Position numbers and translations under genes: made by a program. The notes under the pieces were generated by a model. That model was not told the DNA's origin and did not search any database. It saw only the letters and a program-made list of their open reading frames with translations. Of a stretch of 64,000 bases of DNA, positions 24,600-35,400 are shown one piece after another. Every line of letters starts with the position of its first letter. Position 1 is the first letter of the stretch. The stretch comes from Promerops cafer. Lineage: Eukaryota; Chordata; Aves; Passeriformes; Nectariniidae. Location of the stretch: the NCBI GenBank assembly GCA_013398275.1, contig VZSE01002953.1, positions 123,688 to 187,687 on the forward strand, written 5' to 3'.

Positions 24600-24619
24600 C
24601 ACACACACACACACACACC
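24600..24619. repeat. (CA)10 microsatellite
   Basis: Ten CA units, intergenic. Read antisense it yields a spurious open frame with valine/cysteine repeats. Confidence 0.95.
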
Positions 24620-25246
24620 ATTAAAGCCACAAGACTAAGGAAAAAATTAGCTTCCATTATGGGCACCTTCTATCCACTCCTACTTAAGGGGAACAAAGAC
24701 AAAAGGAGGTAACAAAATGATGATTTATCACCTCTAGCACTACCCACTACTGAGGAACAGCTATGAAGACACTGCGGAAATCAAGTGGAAAAAAATGATA
24801 CCATGGAAACTGAACAAAAATAATAATTTTCTGCTACATCTCTGTCCTAGACCAGGAAGCCCTTAACCTGCAAATTGCCAGATGCTCAGCATATACTGGT
24901 GAAGTCTCATCACATTTTTGCCTTATTACTCTATTCCTTACACATCTGTTTCCAGTCATGTTCAGAAACAGAATTCTGCATTGGCTGAGTACATGGCAGG
25001 ACCAAATACACCTTTTATGATGTTTTCAGTTTCTGCTTGAAGTGTGCTGATGGTATATACACGTTTAAATATTTAGCCAGTCTGAGGATAAAGACGCAAA
25101 TAGGAGATAAGTAGCAGAGCCTCAGCAGTCTCCAAAGGATGACTGAATGCTGGAGAAGCTCAAGGATGGCTCTGAAACAGAGACCTGCACACTGGAGAGA
25201 AGAGAGCAGAGAAGGGCCCTTCCAGGACAACACTGGGTGCAGAAAC

Positions 25247-25592
25247 CCAGAATCACAAAATGACAGAGTTGTTAGGATTGGAAAGGACCTCTGGAAATCA
25301 TTCAGTCCAACCCCCTGCCAAGGCAGGGTCACCTGCAGCAGGTGACACAGGAGTGTGTCCAGGTGAGGTCTGAACGTCATCAGGGAGGGAGACCTGGCTG
25401 GGCAGCTGTGCCAGTGCTCTGCCACCCTCAATGTAAAATTCTTCCTCGTGCTGAGGCGGAATTTCTTGTGTTTTAGTTTACAGCCAGTGCTTCTTGTCCT
25501 AACACTGCCCACCACTGAGAAAAGTCTGGCACCATCCCCTTGGCACTTTGAGATATTTATATGCATTGATGAGATCCCCTCTCAATGATGCC
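25247..25592 (-). mobile_element. CR1 LINE, 5'-truncated 3' tail
   Basis: The sequence begins AGAATCACAAAATGACAGAG and continues GGATTGGAAAGGACCTCTGG, ...TCCAACCCCCTGCC..., GTGCCAGTGCTCTGCCACCC, ...AATTCTTCCTC... and GATGAGATCCCCTCTCAATG. This is the classic antisense reading of an avian CR1 3' end. The 3' terminus of the element faces left, so the copy lies on the minus strand. It is relatively well preserved and contains no usable coding sequence. It ends roughly 250 bases before the PPP1R21 CpG island. Confidence 0.9.
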
Positions 25593-26071
25593 CCAGACTG
25601 TGGAATTCGAGTTTCTGCATTGGCGGGCATTGCACGACCCGGGATCTATCCGTGTTCTCCTTCATTAGGATATAACGGGCATACTCAGTATCCCCTTCAG
25701 TTAGGCCACGAGGGCTGGAGGCTGCAGGGAGACCCAAGCGCCGGCACTGACACCCACTGCAAGCTAAGGGAAGTCACGGAACCGCCTTTTGTTTTATTGA
25801 GTCCCCTACGCAAATACCCGCGGCTGCCTCAGTTTCTGTGCGTGTCTCGAGTCCCGGGGCTCCCCCTGGCGACAGCGCTGTCCGGGCGGGGAGCCGCGGG
25901 ACCGGCGGGGGCACGGTGCCCAGGCAGGGATGGCGCCGGGGCACCGGAGCATCGCTCGCCGCGTCCCCCATCGTGATTGTCGCGACATAAGCCCCCCACC
26001 CCGCTCGCGGGCGAAGCTTTTTGGGCGGGGCAGCGTCCCGTAGCCCGGAGGCCGCGCGCGGCCCCGCAGCC

Positions 26072-26085
26072 GTTGCCGTGGCAAC
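26072..26085. promoter_or_regulatory. RFX X-box, perfect palindrome
   Basis: GTTGCCGTGGCAAC is a full 14-base X-box with symmetric GTTGCC and GGCAAC half sites, bound by RFX family dimers. It lies about 260 bases upstream of the PPP1R21 ATG. Occupancy is inferred. Confidence 0.75.
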
Positions 26086-26130
26086 GGGTGTCATGGGACT
26101 CTGCCTTCCCCGCAGCCCCGCCCACTCCCG

Positions 26131-26160
26131 CCGCCATCTTGAAAGTTGCGTCAAGATGGT
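26131..26160. promoter_or_regulatory. Two facing YY1 sites
   Basis: CCGCCATCTTGA (26131-26142) and TCAAGATGGTGG (from 26151) are inverted copies with nine perfectly complementary bases (26134-26142 and 26151-26159). Both match the YY1 core (GCCATCTTG / CAAGATGGC-like; the right copy has one change after ATGG). Confidence 0.75.
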
Positions 26161-26209
26161 GGCGCCGGCGGCTTAAAGCTCCGCCCCCGCCGCCTCGCGC
26201 ACGGCGCGG

Positions 26210-26217
26210 TTACGTAA
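26210..26217. promoter_or_regulatory. TTACGTAA bZIP palindrome
   Basis: A perfect 8-base palindrome matching the recognition site of NFIL3/E4BP4 and PAR-bZIP factors (DBP, HLF, TEF), also close to C/EBP-CREB composite sites. It lies about 126 bases upstream of the ATG. Confidence 0.55.
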
Positions 26218-26239
26218 TCGCGTTCCCGCCGCGCTGAAC

Positions 26240-26248
26240 CCGGAAGTG
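26240..26248 (+). promoter_or_regulatory. ETS (GABPA/ELK-type) site
   Basis: CCGGAAGTG is the high-affinity ETS consensus frequent in CpG-island promoters of broadly expressed genes. Confidence 0.6.
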
Positions 26249-26342
26249 CGTTTTGCCATTCGCGGGCGTGCGAGGCCGGCGGGAGCACCCGAGCCCGGCC
26301 GAGTGGAGCCGAGCCGAGTCCAGCCGAGCCGGCGGGGCGGAG

Positions 26343-26402
26343 ATGGCGGCGGCGGCGGAGCTGCAGGGGAAGTACCAGAAGCTGGCCCAGGAGTACTCCA
26401 AG
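26343..26402 (+). CDS. PPP1R21: PPP1R21 coding exon 1 (residues 1-20)
   Basis: Encodes MAAAAELQGKYQKLAQEYSK. The start was chosen by match to the vertebrate N-terminus (M-A-x-AELQGKYQKL) and a strong Kozak context. The frame is open further upstream but has no in-frame ATG. Donor GTACCG. Confidence 0.96.
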
Positions 26403-29400
26403 GTACCGGGCACCAGCGCCCGTCCCCGCTGCCGCCCCCCGCGGGGCCCGCAGCCCTGGCGCCGCTCGGGGCTGCAGCCCTTCTTCCGTGGTAGCGCGGA
26501 GTGCCGGGGGCCCGGGGGTGCCTCCTTCAGGGAATGAGGCGGGTGCGGCCTCGGGGGCACACGGGAGGTGCGGGTCTGCAGGTGCCGTAGGAGCGCGGCG
26601 AGCGGCAGGATGGCCTCGTCTGCAGAACATGCTGGAATACAGACAGTGGGCTCAGCTGTGCCAGGGAAGTGAAACTGGCTGTGTTTTCCCTTGTTCTCCA
26701 CTTCCCAGCCGGGCGCGGGGCTTGGTTTTATCCGCTTGGGTGTGAACATTTGCCGAGGTCTTGGTCGTGCATCTCACCCGTGTGAGCTCTGGCCGGCGGG
26801 TGTGGGAGCCCGGCGGTGTCAGTGGCGCTTGCAGTGTCTTGGAAGTGAGCAGGACACTTGCTTCCACACTTGCGTTCTGTCTGTCCCCCTTCTTTTGCCC
26901 TAGGTGACTTTGCATCCTGTTTCTGGTGCTGCTTTACACAGGGTTTGCAAAGATGAGTAGCTCATAGTGGAAAATGCCTTTCCTTTCCAAGGTGCCTGAG
27001 ATGACTTTTAAAATAGTGGAGCCTTGCTTAATACAGAGCCCTTCATTCTTTCTTCTACACTAAAAGGAGCAGGAGACTCTTGGTCTTGAGTGGCAGAATC
27101 CCTCAACAGCTTTGGGGAAGAAAGTCAGCACTTTGGTTTTGTGTAACCCCACATCAGCAACTGACACAAGGCACTTGTCTGTATTTGACACTTCTTCCAG
27201 TTTACAGAACCATGTCTTTAAATACTCTTCTTCTTGGAACTGTTATAAAAACACCATGTGTAGCATCTGAATTGTTCACAGATAGATATCCTTTTAATGC
27301 TTTCACAAAATAATTTTAAGAAAATTTGATTTACTTTGCAGCTTTGTAGGTCACAGAATTCACATGTCTTGTTTTATACAGAGGCTCTGTTGTTCCTTGG
27401 AGATCAATAGTGGCTGATCATAAGATAATGGAGGGATTTTAGTGCTTGATTCCGAATGAGTGTTGGAAATGTGGACTTCTGACTGTAGCTTCCGAAAGTT
27501 CCAGCTGGCGGATCCTTTCTTTTAGTATCATGGTGTCCAGAAGCTTTCTTTGAGCTTCATCATGCACTTCTCAGCCTGTGGCATTTCCCTTCTCCTTTGC
27601 TATTGGAACTATTTTTTTCATCTCATCCCATTTCTCGTGCAGTGCAGTTCATTGTGGGACTCCCTTTTGCAGAACCCTCTCCTCTTCGTTGTTGGCTGTT
27701 TGTTGTGTGCAGGTGGAAATGGAGAGTAGCCCTGGAGTAGCCTGGTCACTTAATGGTGCTGTGAAAGCCACAGAGAGAGGTGGACAAGAGCTTGACAGAC
27801 TCAGGCAGTGTTGGGGGAAGTCCCTGCCGAAGGTTTGCTTTTCCTCTTGGTTCACAGACGAGTCCAGAAGAAGGATGAGCAGAAGAAGAGACTCTGAAAA
27901 GACACAAGTTGCAGCTTCTGGCTGTCTCATGAAGGAATAGTCAAAGCAGCTTGTGGCAGCCTGTGTGGGTCACACTTCAGCTGGGGTCTCTGGGTGCAGC
28001 AGGACTGAGCTGCTTCTTTCTCTGCACCTGACGTGTTCCTGCAGTAGTAGCTGTGGCACAAAGGTGTGGAAAACTACTGCACTGCTCCTTCTTGCTAGGG
28101 AAACCCTGTGCTTGGAAGTTTTTCTGCGGTGCACTGGGAAGTTTCTTGTCTTGCCTTTGTGATGCCTGAGCAGCACAGTGGGAATACTGCAGGGGAAACA
28201 GCTCTGCTTAGCAGTGACTTCTGTCCTTTCAAATATACTCAGTCATCACACTGAAACAATGAGCCACTGCTGTTTTACACTGAATCTTGCCTTTTATGCA
28301 CTTGCCAGAGGTATTCCCAAACACTGTACAAATCCCTTTAATTTATGTCTGCAACAGCTGGATTCACACATGTCAAATGAATACATAGTGCCTTTGAAGA
28401 AACCAGGATTCAAGCAATTTTCAAGGAATGGGAAGATGGAACTGTCAGTATCCTCATTGCTGCAGGGTAGAGGTACACTGTGAAGTCTTGAGTATCACTT
28501 TTCACTGCAGTGATTTTAGCTCAGATTTTGGGTACTGTATCAGTAATGCTTAGAGGGCTTTTCCTTGTATGCTTTTTATGCCTTTTTGTGTCAGTCTGTT
28601 CTCTTTGGATCATCTGCTGCCACTGGTAATAAGTAATTTTACATTAAAGTCCTCTTGAATTGATACAGATTTTGACTTTGTGAGTCCTGCGTATGTTCCA
28701 GAACCGGTTATAAACAGTTCTGGGGAGAAGAGGGGAGAGACAGAAATGGCCCTGAATATGACCAAGAACTTCATTAGTTAAGGAAGAGGTTGCAACTTTT
28801 CCATATTTGTTCCTAGTTCTTCAGATCTTAACTATATTTAAGTAACTGGTCTTCAAAAGTGTTTATTGAATAAGAATTTAGTTCTATTTGACCGAAATGT
28901 TCAGGTGGTAAAGTAACTTCTTTTTTCTTGGCAAGTCAGGATATGAAGTGGATACCTTTTTCAACTTGATACCACTGCTATCTACCTGAAGAGAATACTT
29001 GAAAAAGCATTAGCACCTGGTAGTCTCCCGAGAGAATGTGATGCTTTCTGCGCTTTCTTATGAATGGCTTTTATTCATTCTGTTGTCTTGCATAGTTACT
29101 GGCATCTTGTGTTTTTCAGCTTCGTGCTCAGAACCAAGTCCTGAAAAAAGGAGTTGTAGATGAGCAAGCAAACTCTGCCTCACTGAAGGTAATCTTCAAA
29201 AAACTGCTCATGTCAGGTGTACTAAGCTGTGACAAAATAAGTATATAGGGGTACTTCTTACTAAAAAGTAATGTCAATAAAAGAATGAAGAGGGAACTTG
29301 ATTTTAGTAAAAGAATTTCTGTTTTGAAGCTAGTCTGTTGTTCTCTGTAAGTGCTGAGTTTGTAAAAGGGGAAGGTTGATTCTTGATGATTATCCTATAG

Positions 29401-32400
29401 AATTGAATAGCTACTTGGGTATGATCTGTGATCATCTCAAGGAAGTGAAAGACATTTTTTTAGTTTAGAAATGATACTTTTTGTCTCTTCAATGTTTAAA
29501 AAGTGAAGCAATTTTCTAATTTGTTCTTGTTTTTAATGTGTAAAAATAAGTGTGAAAATTTTAAAATTAATTTTTTTTTGTCATTCAGGAACAACTGAAG
29601 ATGAAGGATCAGTCACTGAGGAAACTGCAACAAGAAATGGACAGCTTGACCTTTCGAAATCAGCAACTTGCCAAGCGGGTGGAGCTACTTCAAGATGAGC
29701 TTGCATTAAGTGAAGCTCGAGGCAAAAAGAACAAGGTATGTGCTGAAGGCAAAAAAGACTTGTTTAGCAGATGTCTGCTCCTCACCTGTCAAAGCCTTAT
29801 CCTGATTTTTAGCAGTAGGTATTTTGTGTCGAGGGTTGAGCTGAATGTTCTTGTCAGAACTTGTTATTTTACCTGATGTTAGTGAAAATGCCCATAAAAC
29901 AGGTATTGATATATATAATACATGCTGTGTAGTTCTCTACTCTTCTAGTCTGTCAGCTGACTGATGCTGAATTGCTGTCTTCTTTTAAGGATATTTACTA
30001 AGTGCTCAAACAACTGGGAAATACTTTGGAGATTTGTGATTAGTCAGCTACTATGCAGAAAGCTCATTTCCCATCCCCACCTCTTTGCTTTGTAATTTTG
30101 ATTGGTAGTTAACTCTTCAGCCTGTGATCATATCTTTTCTATGTGAATCTTGTCAAATGCTTTGAAATCTAAATTTTTAGCTTGTATTCTTTGTTATTTC
30201 AAAATGACAGAATGATTTCAGCACTGAGATCTTTTTCTGCCAGAATGCTTGCTGATTAAACCTAGCGATGTCATATTCTAAGACCAACTGTGCCTTCTGT
30301 AGGAAGCATCATAATTCCAGGGGTGGTGTGCTTGGACTTAAGTCATTCTCAAGCATCTCTCGCTACTTCCCTCATGAGGAAACCTGTCTTAATTACTGCT
30401 GTCTTTTCTTGTTGGTGCTGTCTTTTCTCAGTGTGCTGTAGTTATCAAGACTGGCTTTAAAGAAATCATTCAGTTGTTTAGTAATATGATCATCTTCCTT
30501 ACTTTTCCCCTAAACTCTTGCCTATTTTTCTGCTGTCCAGTTCTTGACAAGCATAGTGCTTCCGACTACATTATTCATGCACCACAATAGATTGTTCTTT
30601 CAAATGCAGTGTGACCTTTCTGTTCTTTTATTTCAAATTGTGTAAGCTACTGTTTTGCTAGCTGTGTTTCCAAAATTTGAAGGGCATCAGCCTGTCTTTA
30701 GTAGCTTTGCAAACCATGGCCCCTGAGTTTCTTCCCTGTTCATCTGTCAAAATGAACAGCTTTAGTTCCCTGATCTGTGTTAGAGCGCAGTCCTTTTAGA
30801 AGGAGCAGAACATGAGCCCATATCTCAGGTGGAGTTCACAGGCTGGCATCAAATACAGAGGTGACTTATCTGCCCTACGTATCCCAAGTGCTTGAAGTTT
30901 GTTGTTGAGTTTAAATGCAAAGAGTCTCCCCTGTGTTTGGTGATGATAGTACCTTCTTCAGCAGTGTGGTGTGTGGGATTCACTGGTGGTCTGAGTCTTT
31001 TGCATTAAATGAGTGAAAAATGAGGAAACAGCTGGCAGAGGGGTATGTGTGGTTGATGGGCTGGGAAGACCCTGTGGTTTCCATGGCACCTTGTGCTACA
31101 GCCTGCTGAGAGCAGCCTGGCTTACACCTGGACCCTTGCTGGGCACAGATGTACCTTACACACAGCTACCAAACCAACTGAGTCTGTGTATGGAGGGTTT
31201 TGGATTACTGACTGCGTGGGATCATGCAGGATTCCGGTGAATTCAGATGGGCTGCTGCCCATCAAGTGATTGATTCCCTGTGTGTGTGAATGGGACACCT
31301 GAGTGGGGGCTTTCCTGAGGCAGTGTTGTACCATGGTAGGGTCATGAGGGTGTGAAGGAAAGTCTGCTGCCTTGAGGCTGGTGCTGTGTGCAGTATTCAC
31401 ACCTTTTGTTGTATCAGTCAGTGTCAGCAGGACATCTGCTGGTGTGCCCCTTCTGGGAATTACCTGTGGGAACTGTCCTCACAAACCTGGGACTTGGAGA
31501 TAATAAGTGCATTTTGTCTCTTTTAGAAAAGTGTAGAATCCTCATCTCACCTGAGTCAAGAGCAGAAAAGTGTCTTCAATGAAGATCTTCAGAAGAAAAT
31601 AGAAGAAAATGAGAGACTGCATATACTTGTGAGTGAAATTTTGTTTCGCCTTTAATTTTGGTTCAGAAAACTGATGGTGTGAACAAAGATATGGAAAGTG
31701 AAATGCTGTCTGAAAACTGGTGGGTTTGGAAGCTTAGTTGTATGCAAAGTAGTAGATTAGATCAGACAGTTTGTCTATAAAGATGTTCACTGGGCAAATA
31801 AAGTATTTTCACTCTGGATTCTTAACACAGTGTATGGAATCCCATATGTGTTTTCTCATTTGGATTTTTAACTTTTAGTGACAGCTGCCTTACTGAAAAT
31901 AGCTTGGTACTGGATGGAAGTTTCTTATTAGTTCATTAACTGTTTCAGAATTGCTTTAAAGTTTAAAATATTTTCTGCAAGTTGCCTTAATTAAGTCAGG
32001 AGCTACTTCACCAAAGTGGAATGCATTTCACTTTAGAAAACTTGAGAAAAACCTTTTGTCTCAAGTTCAGTTATTCGTGTGTCTGCTATTAGTCAGCAAT
32101 ATATTTAAAGAATGGTTAGTACTACAAAACTTTGTTTTTATTAAAGTACTTTGTTCCTGAATCTTTTCTCTGTAAATAAGATAAAATTTCTCTTTGTAGA
32201 AACTGGTAATTGCTTTTAACCTGATCTGGCTAATGAAATTGGAGTAAATTAAAGGACTGTATTCAATAGTAAAATGAAGCTTTTTAAAGAGTTTTGCTTT
32301 TCTTCCTGTAGTTCTTTGAAGCAGATGAGCAGCACAAACGTTTAGAAGCAGAGCTGAGGAGTAGACTGGAGGTTTTGGAAATGGATGCTGCCCAGCACCA

Positions 32401-35400
32401 AGCTGTGGTGGACAGCTTAACAAAGAAATACACAGAGACCATAGAAAAGCTGCAGAATGATAAAGCCAAATTAGAAGTAAGGAGTTTTTCCTCTTGCTTG
32501 CAAGTTTGAAAAGTTTTGAAATGCAGTGTCTTGCTGTGTCAGCACTTACATTGTGAGATTATCTTCTTGCATAAAGATCAAGTCTCAGACACTAGAAAGA
32601 GAAGCTAAGGACTGTAGGCTTCGGACTGAAGAATGGTAAGTGTCTTTATTTCATATAATGAAAATTTCATTGATGTAAAGAAATAATTGCTGTGAAACAT
32701 TAACTGGATTGTTTTTTAAGAATAATACCTTTTAAAAAAGGGGTTTAATTAAAAGACTTTGATAAAACTCAAATTATATTATCATGAAGACAAGTGTGAG
32801 CAGTGCAGGTCAAGCCCCTATTTCCTTTGCTATGTATGGAACTAGACAATTCCACAATTTCTGCTTTCAGTAAGAGCAGTTTTGTCTCCAAGCTTTTTCA
32901 AATAGCAGTGATGTTGGTGAAAGCTTGAAGAATTTTTTTGTAATGGAAAGCCATAGAAAGTAAGAACTTGCATGAAACAAAGGTGTATGTTTGTAAAAAC
33001 TGCTTCTAAGAACAAAGTTTGAGTAACATATGCTGAGAGAACTGACTGAAAAGAGTTTCAAAAATCCCCCTCAACTGCAAAAGCTTCTTGAGCAATTGTT
33101 TTTGCTTCAGGTAAAATGTTCTCAGCTAGAATACTTGAAAGTTTTTATCAGAGAATTATATTGTTAGTTTTGGAATATTTTCATTGTCTTGAAGACAAGT
33201 TGTAGAAAATGTGAAGTTGAGGACTGTGGGACAAATCAAATTAGGGTGCATTTCTCTGAAGTTCATTAAGCTGCATTTTTTTAGAAGATACATGTGCAGT
33301 GTAGATCTTTAATGAATAAGATATATAGTGAATGATCAGATGCAGAGTTCTTCTTTCACATAGTAACCCTGAAGTGTTTTAATTAGTTGATAGATGTGAA
33401 GATACTTGAATCCAGTAACTCCACTAATACAAGTCAGGGTTTCACTAAGAATGACTTGCAAAAGAGGATGAAAGCTGTGTTTGGCTGCTGTTTGCTTTTT
33501 TTGTGGTGTTTGAAAAACTGTAGTTTTAATCTGCTACTAGTCAGTTCAGGCTTTGTCTATCATGTTCTACAGTGACTAGAAAATTGATGTCATTGTAAGA
33601 AGTTGTCCCTGCTATTTTAAGTTAATACTATATTAAGTTTTTAAAAGTAATGAAGCCTGACACTTCATTTTAAACATTGAAATCTCTGTCTGTTGAACGC
33701 ATGGCAGGATGTGTCCCTGAGAATACTGCCCTTCTGTTTTCCCTGCTTTGTATGGGGAAGGGATCCATTTGCCTCTGACACCCACACTTTACTCAGAAAA
33801 GCCAGGGAAATGACACTTGACAGCCCACATGCTTTGAAAATTAAAGGATAGAATGTAAGGCAAAACATGTCAAACTACTTGGTTGTCATTCCTGTACAGT
33901 CTGAAAAGGAAATATCAATACCTTTGCAGTTTGTCTTGGAGTTCATTTTCTATCATTCTCAGTGCTACTGCAGTACCTGCTATACAGTTTCTATGCAATT
34001 TTTGAGCTGCTCTCCAAGAAAAATATTTGTTAATGTGCATGAGCTACCTGTTGGCCAGTTTCTTCATATCTTCCTTGTCTATTTTGGATTCTTTTGCTTT
34101 GTTAGACCTGATAAGTTTCTGTGTATCAAATGTTGTAAAAAGAGGAAAAAAAACCTGTCACTTTGACACCTTCCCCCCCACCCTCCACTATATGTGCAGG
34201 AGTTCTAGATGTCAAACTGGAAACAAAACAGTGAAGAATTTGGGGGCGTAAGTTGGGTAAGGTGTGGAATTTGGTCTGAATCAATAATGGAGTGTTCTTT
34301 GTAGATATATGTATATAATGCTGGAATATAATACTATTCATCTCAGGAATCTATTATCATTAAATTAATAATCTTTATTACTTAGGTTCACACGTATATA
34401 TACAGTCAAATGCAAGCGAAGAAAATTTAGAGAAAAATCACTTGAGAATGCATCAGAAACATAATTGTGAAGTCCTGTCAGAACAGGCAGTATCATAGTA
34501 GTGTTTAAATATGGGGTTTTGAAAAGCCTTTGAGGTATCTCAAATAGTGGTGTGACATAGTTAATTGAATTATTGACAACTCGTTACCTGCTTATTGGAA
34601 TACTGCATTGGATGCATAGTAACTTATTTAGAGGCCCTTTTACCTTCCCATCCAAATTCTAGTAGAAGAGAATGCTATTAGAGAATGCTATAATAGCTAT
34701 AAGCTATTATATAGCTTATATAATAGTCGCACAATAGGAAAATAAGGTGAATTTTAACTCTGAAGTAAATGGAGCTTCTCAAGAATGGAATTTAGGATTT
34801 ACAAGTTTATGGTAACTTTCACTGCTTTTGTTAGGGATTAGGATTCAATGTTGTGTTAAATATGAGATAAAGGAGGACAAATGACTCCCACTGTATTATT
34901 TCTATGGAACTTGTAGAAGGAGACATACCTGTACACTCAAGGAATGCCTATAGTGAGGTATGGTGTTGGTGATACAGATGAAATTTTAAAGGTTTACAAT
35001 GTGTGTGTGTGTGTGGTTTTTCGTTTGTCTCTTTGTTATTTAGCCAGCAACAGCTAAAGAATCTTCAAGCAGCTTTGGGCAGTAGACTGGAAGAATCTCT
35101 ATGCATAATTAATGAAAAAGTACCTTTTAATGACACAAGTACGTATTGCCTTGGTCTGGGTATCTTGTTTGATTTTTTTGGGTATCCATCTGGAGGGAGT
35201 ACTCCTTATGAATTAAAATGTATTAGCTGTAAGAAATGTTGGACATCTGAACAGACACTTGGAGGTAACTGTAGTAAGTATTCCTGATACTTGTCATGGT
35301 CTTCTTCAGTAACTCTAAAATACCAAGTTTTTATATGTATAATAAAAATTGAAACTTTTTCAGGCTTTTGAGTGATTTGCAACTTGTATTGCTTAGTGTT

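Larger units (their letters stand above)
16661..25839. other. Intergenic region between FOXN2 and PPP1R21
   Basis: About 9 kb with no gene I can support; open frames are short, without domains or splice-consistent neighbours. It holds an AT-rich block with homeodomain-like TAATTAG words (17641-18010), a 10-base-arm hairpin (18920-18948), an RFX-like motif (19912-19924), a poly(A) run containing the only N (20602-20631), GA and CA microsatellites, and an antisense CR1 tail close to the PPP1R21 promoter. Confidence 0.7.
25840..26560. promoter_or_regulatory. PPP1R21: CpG-island promoter of PPP1R21
   Basis: A sharp rise in GC and CpG density surrounds the first PPP1R21 exon. No TATA box is visible. 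It contains GC boxes (for example around 26023, 26113 and 26181), an RFX X-box (26072-26085), paired YY1 sites (26131-26160), TTACGTAA (26210-26217) and an ETS site CCGGAAGTG (26240-26248). The YY1 word AAGATGGTGGC resembles those found just inside start sites of housekeeping genes, so I infer transcription starts near 26130-26160. Boundaries are by eye. Confidence 0.85.
29189..32576 (+). other. PPP1R21: PPP1R21 introns 2-5
   Basis: Intron 2 (29189-29588), intron 3 (29736-31526), intron 4 (31629-32311) and intron 5 (32477-32576, only 100 bases). AT-rich sequence without recognisable features apart from the exons between them. Confidence 0.88.

Noticed and set aside
24445..24666. Minus-strand open frame with a membrane-helix look
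   Set aside because: The Val-Cys core is the antisense reading of the CA microsatellite.
25548..25976. 142-codon plus-strand open frame upstream of PPP1R21
   Set aside because: It starts inside the CR1 tail, runs into CpG-rich promoter DNA and shows no domain.
26253..26342. In-frame N-terminal extension of PPP1R21
   Set aside because: The frame is open but begins at TTG, not ATG. The ATG at 26343 has a strong context and matches the known vertebrate N-terminus.
26151..26749. Long minus-strand open frames (159 and 179 codons) across the PPP1R21 CpG island
   Set aside because: They arise from the scarcity of stop codons in GC-rich DNA. Products are Ala/Pro/Arg/Gly-rich without a domain, and they overlap the promoter and first exon of a secure plus-strand gene.
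35003..35287. 95-codon frame as a separate gene or extended exon 7
   Set aside because: Only 35044-35138 matches the family. The rest is the flanking intron read through the GTACGT donor.
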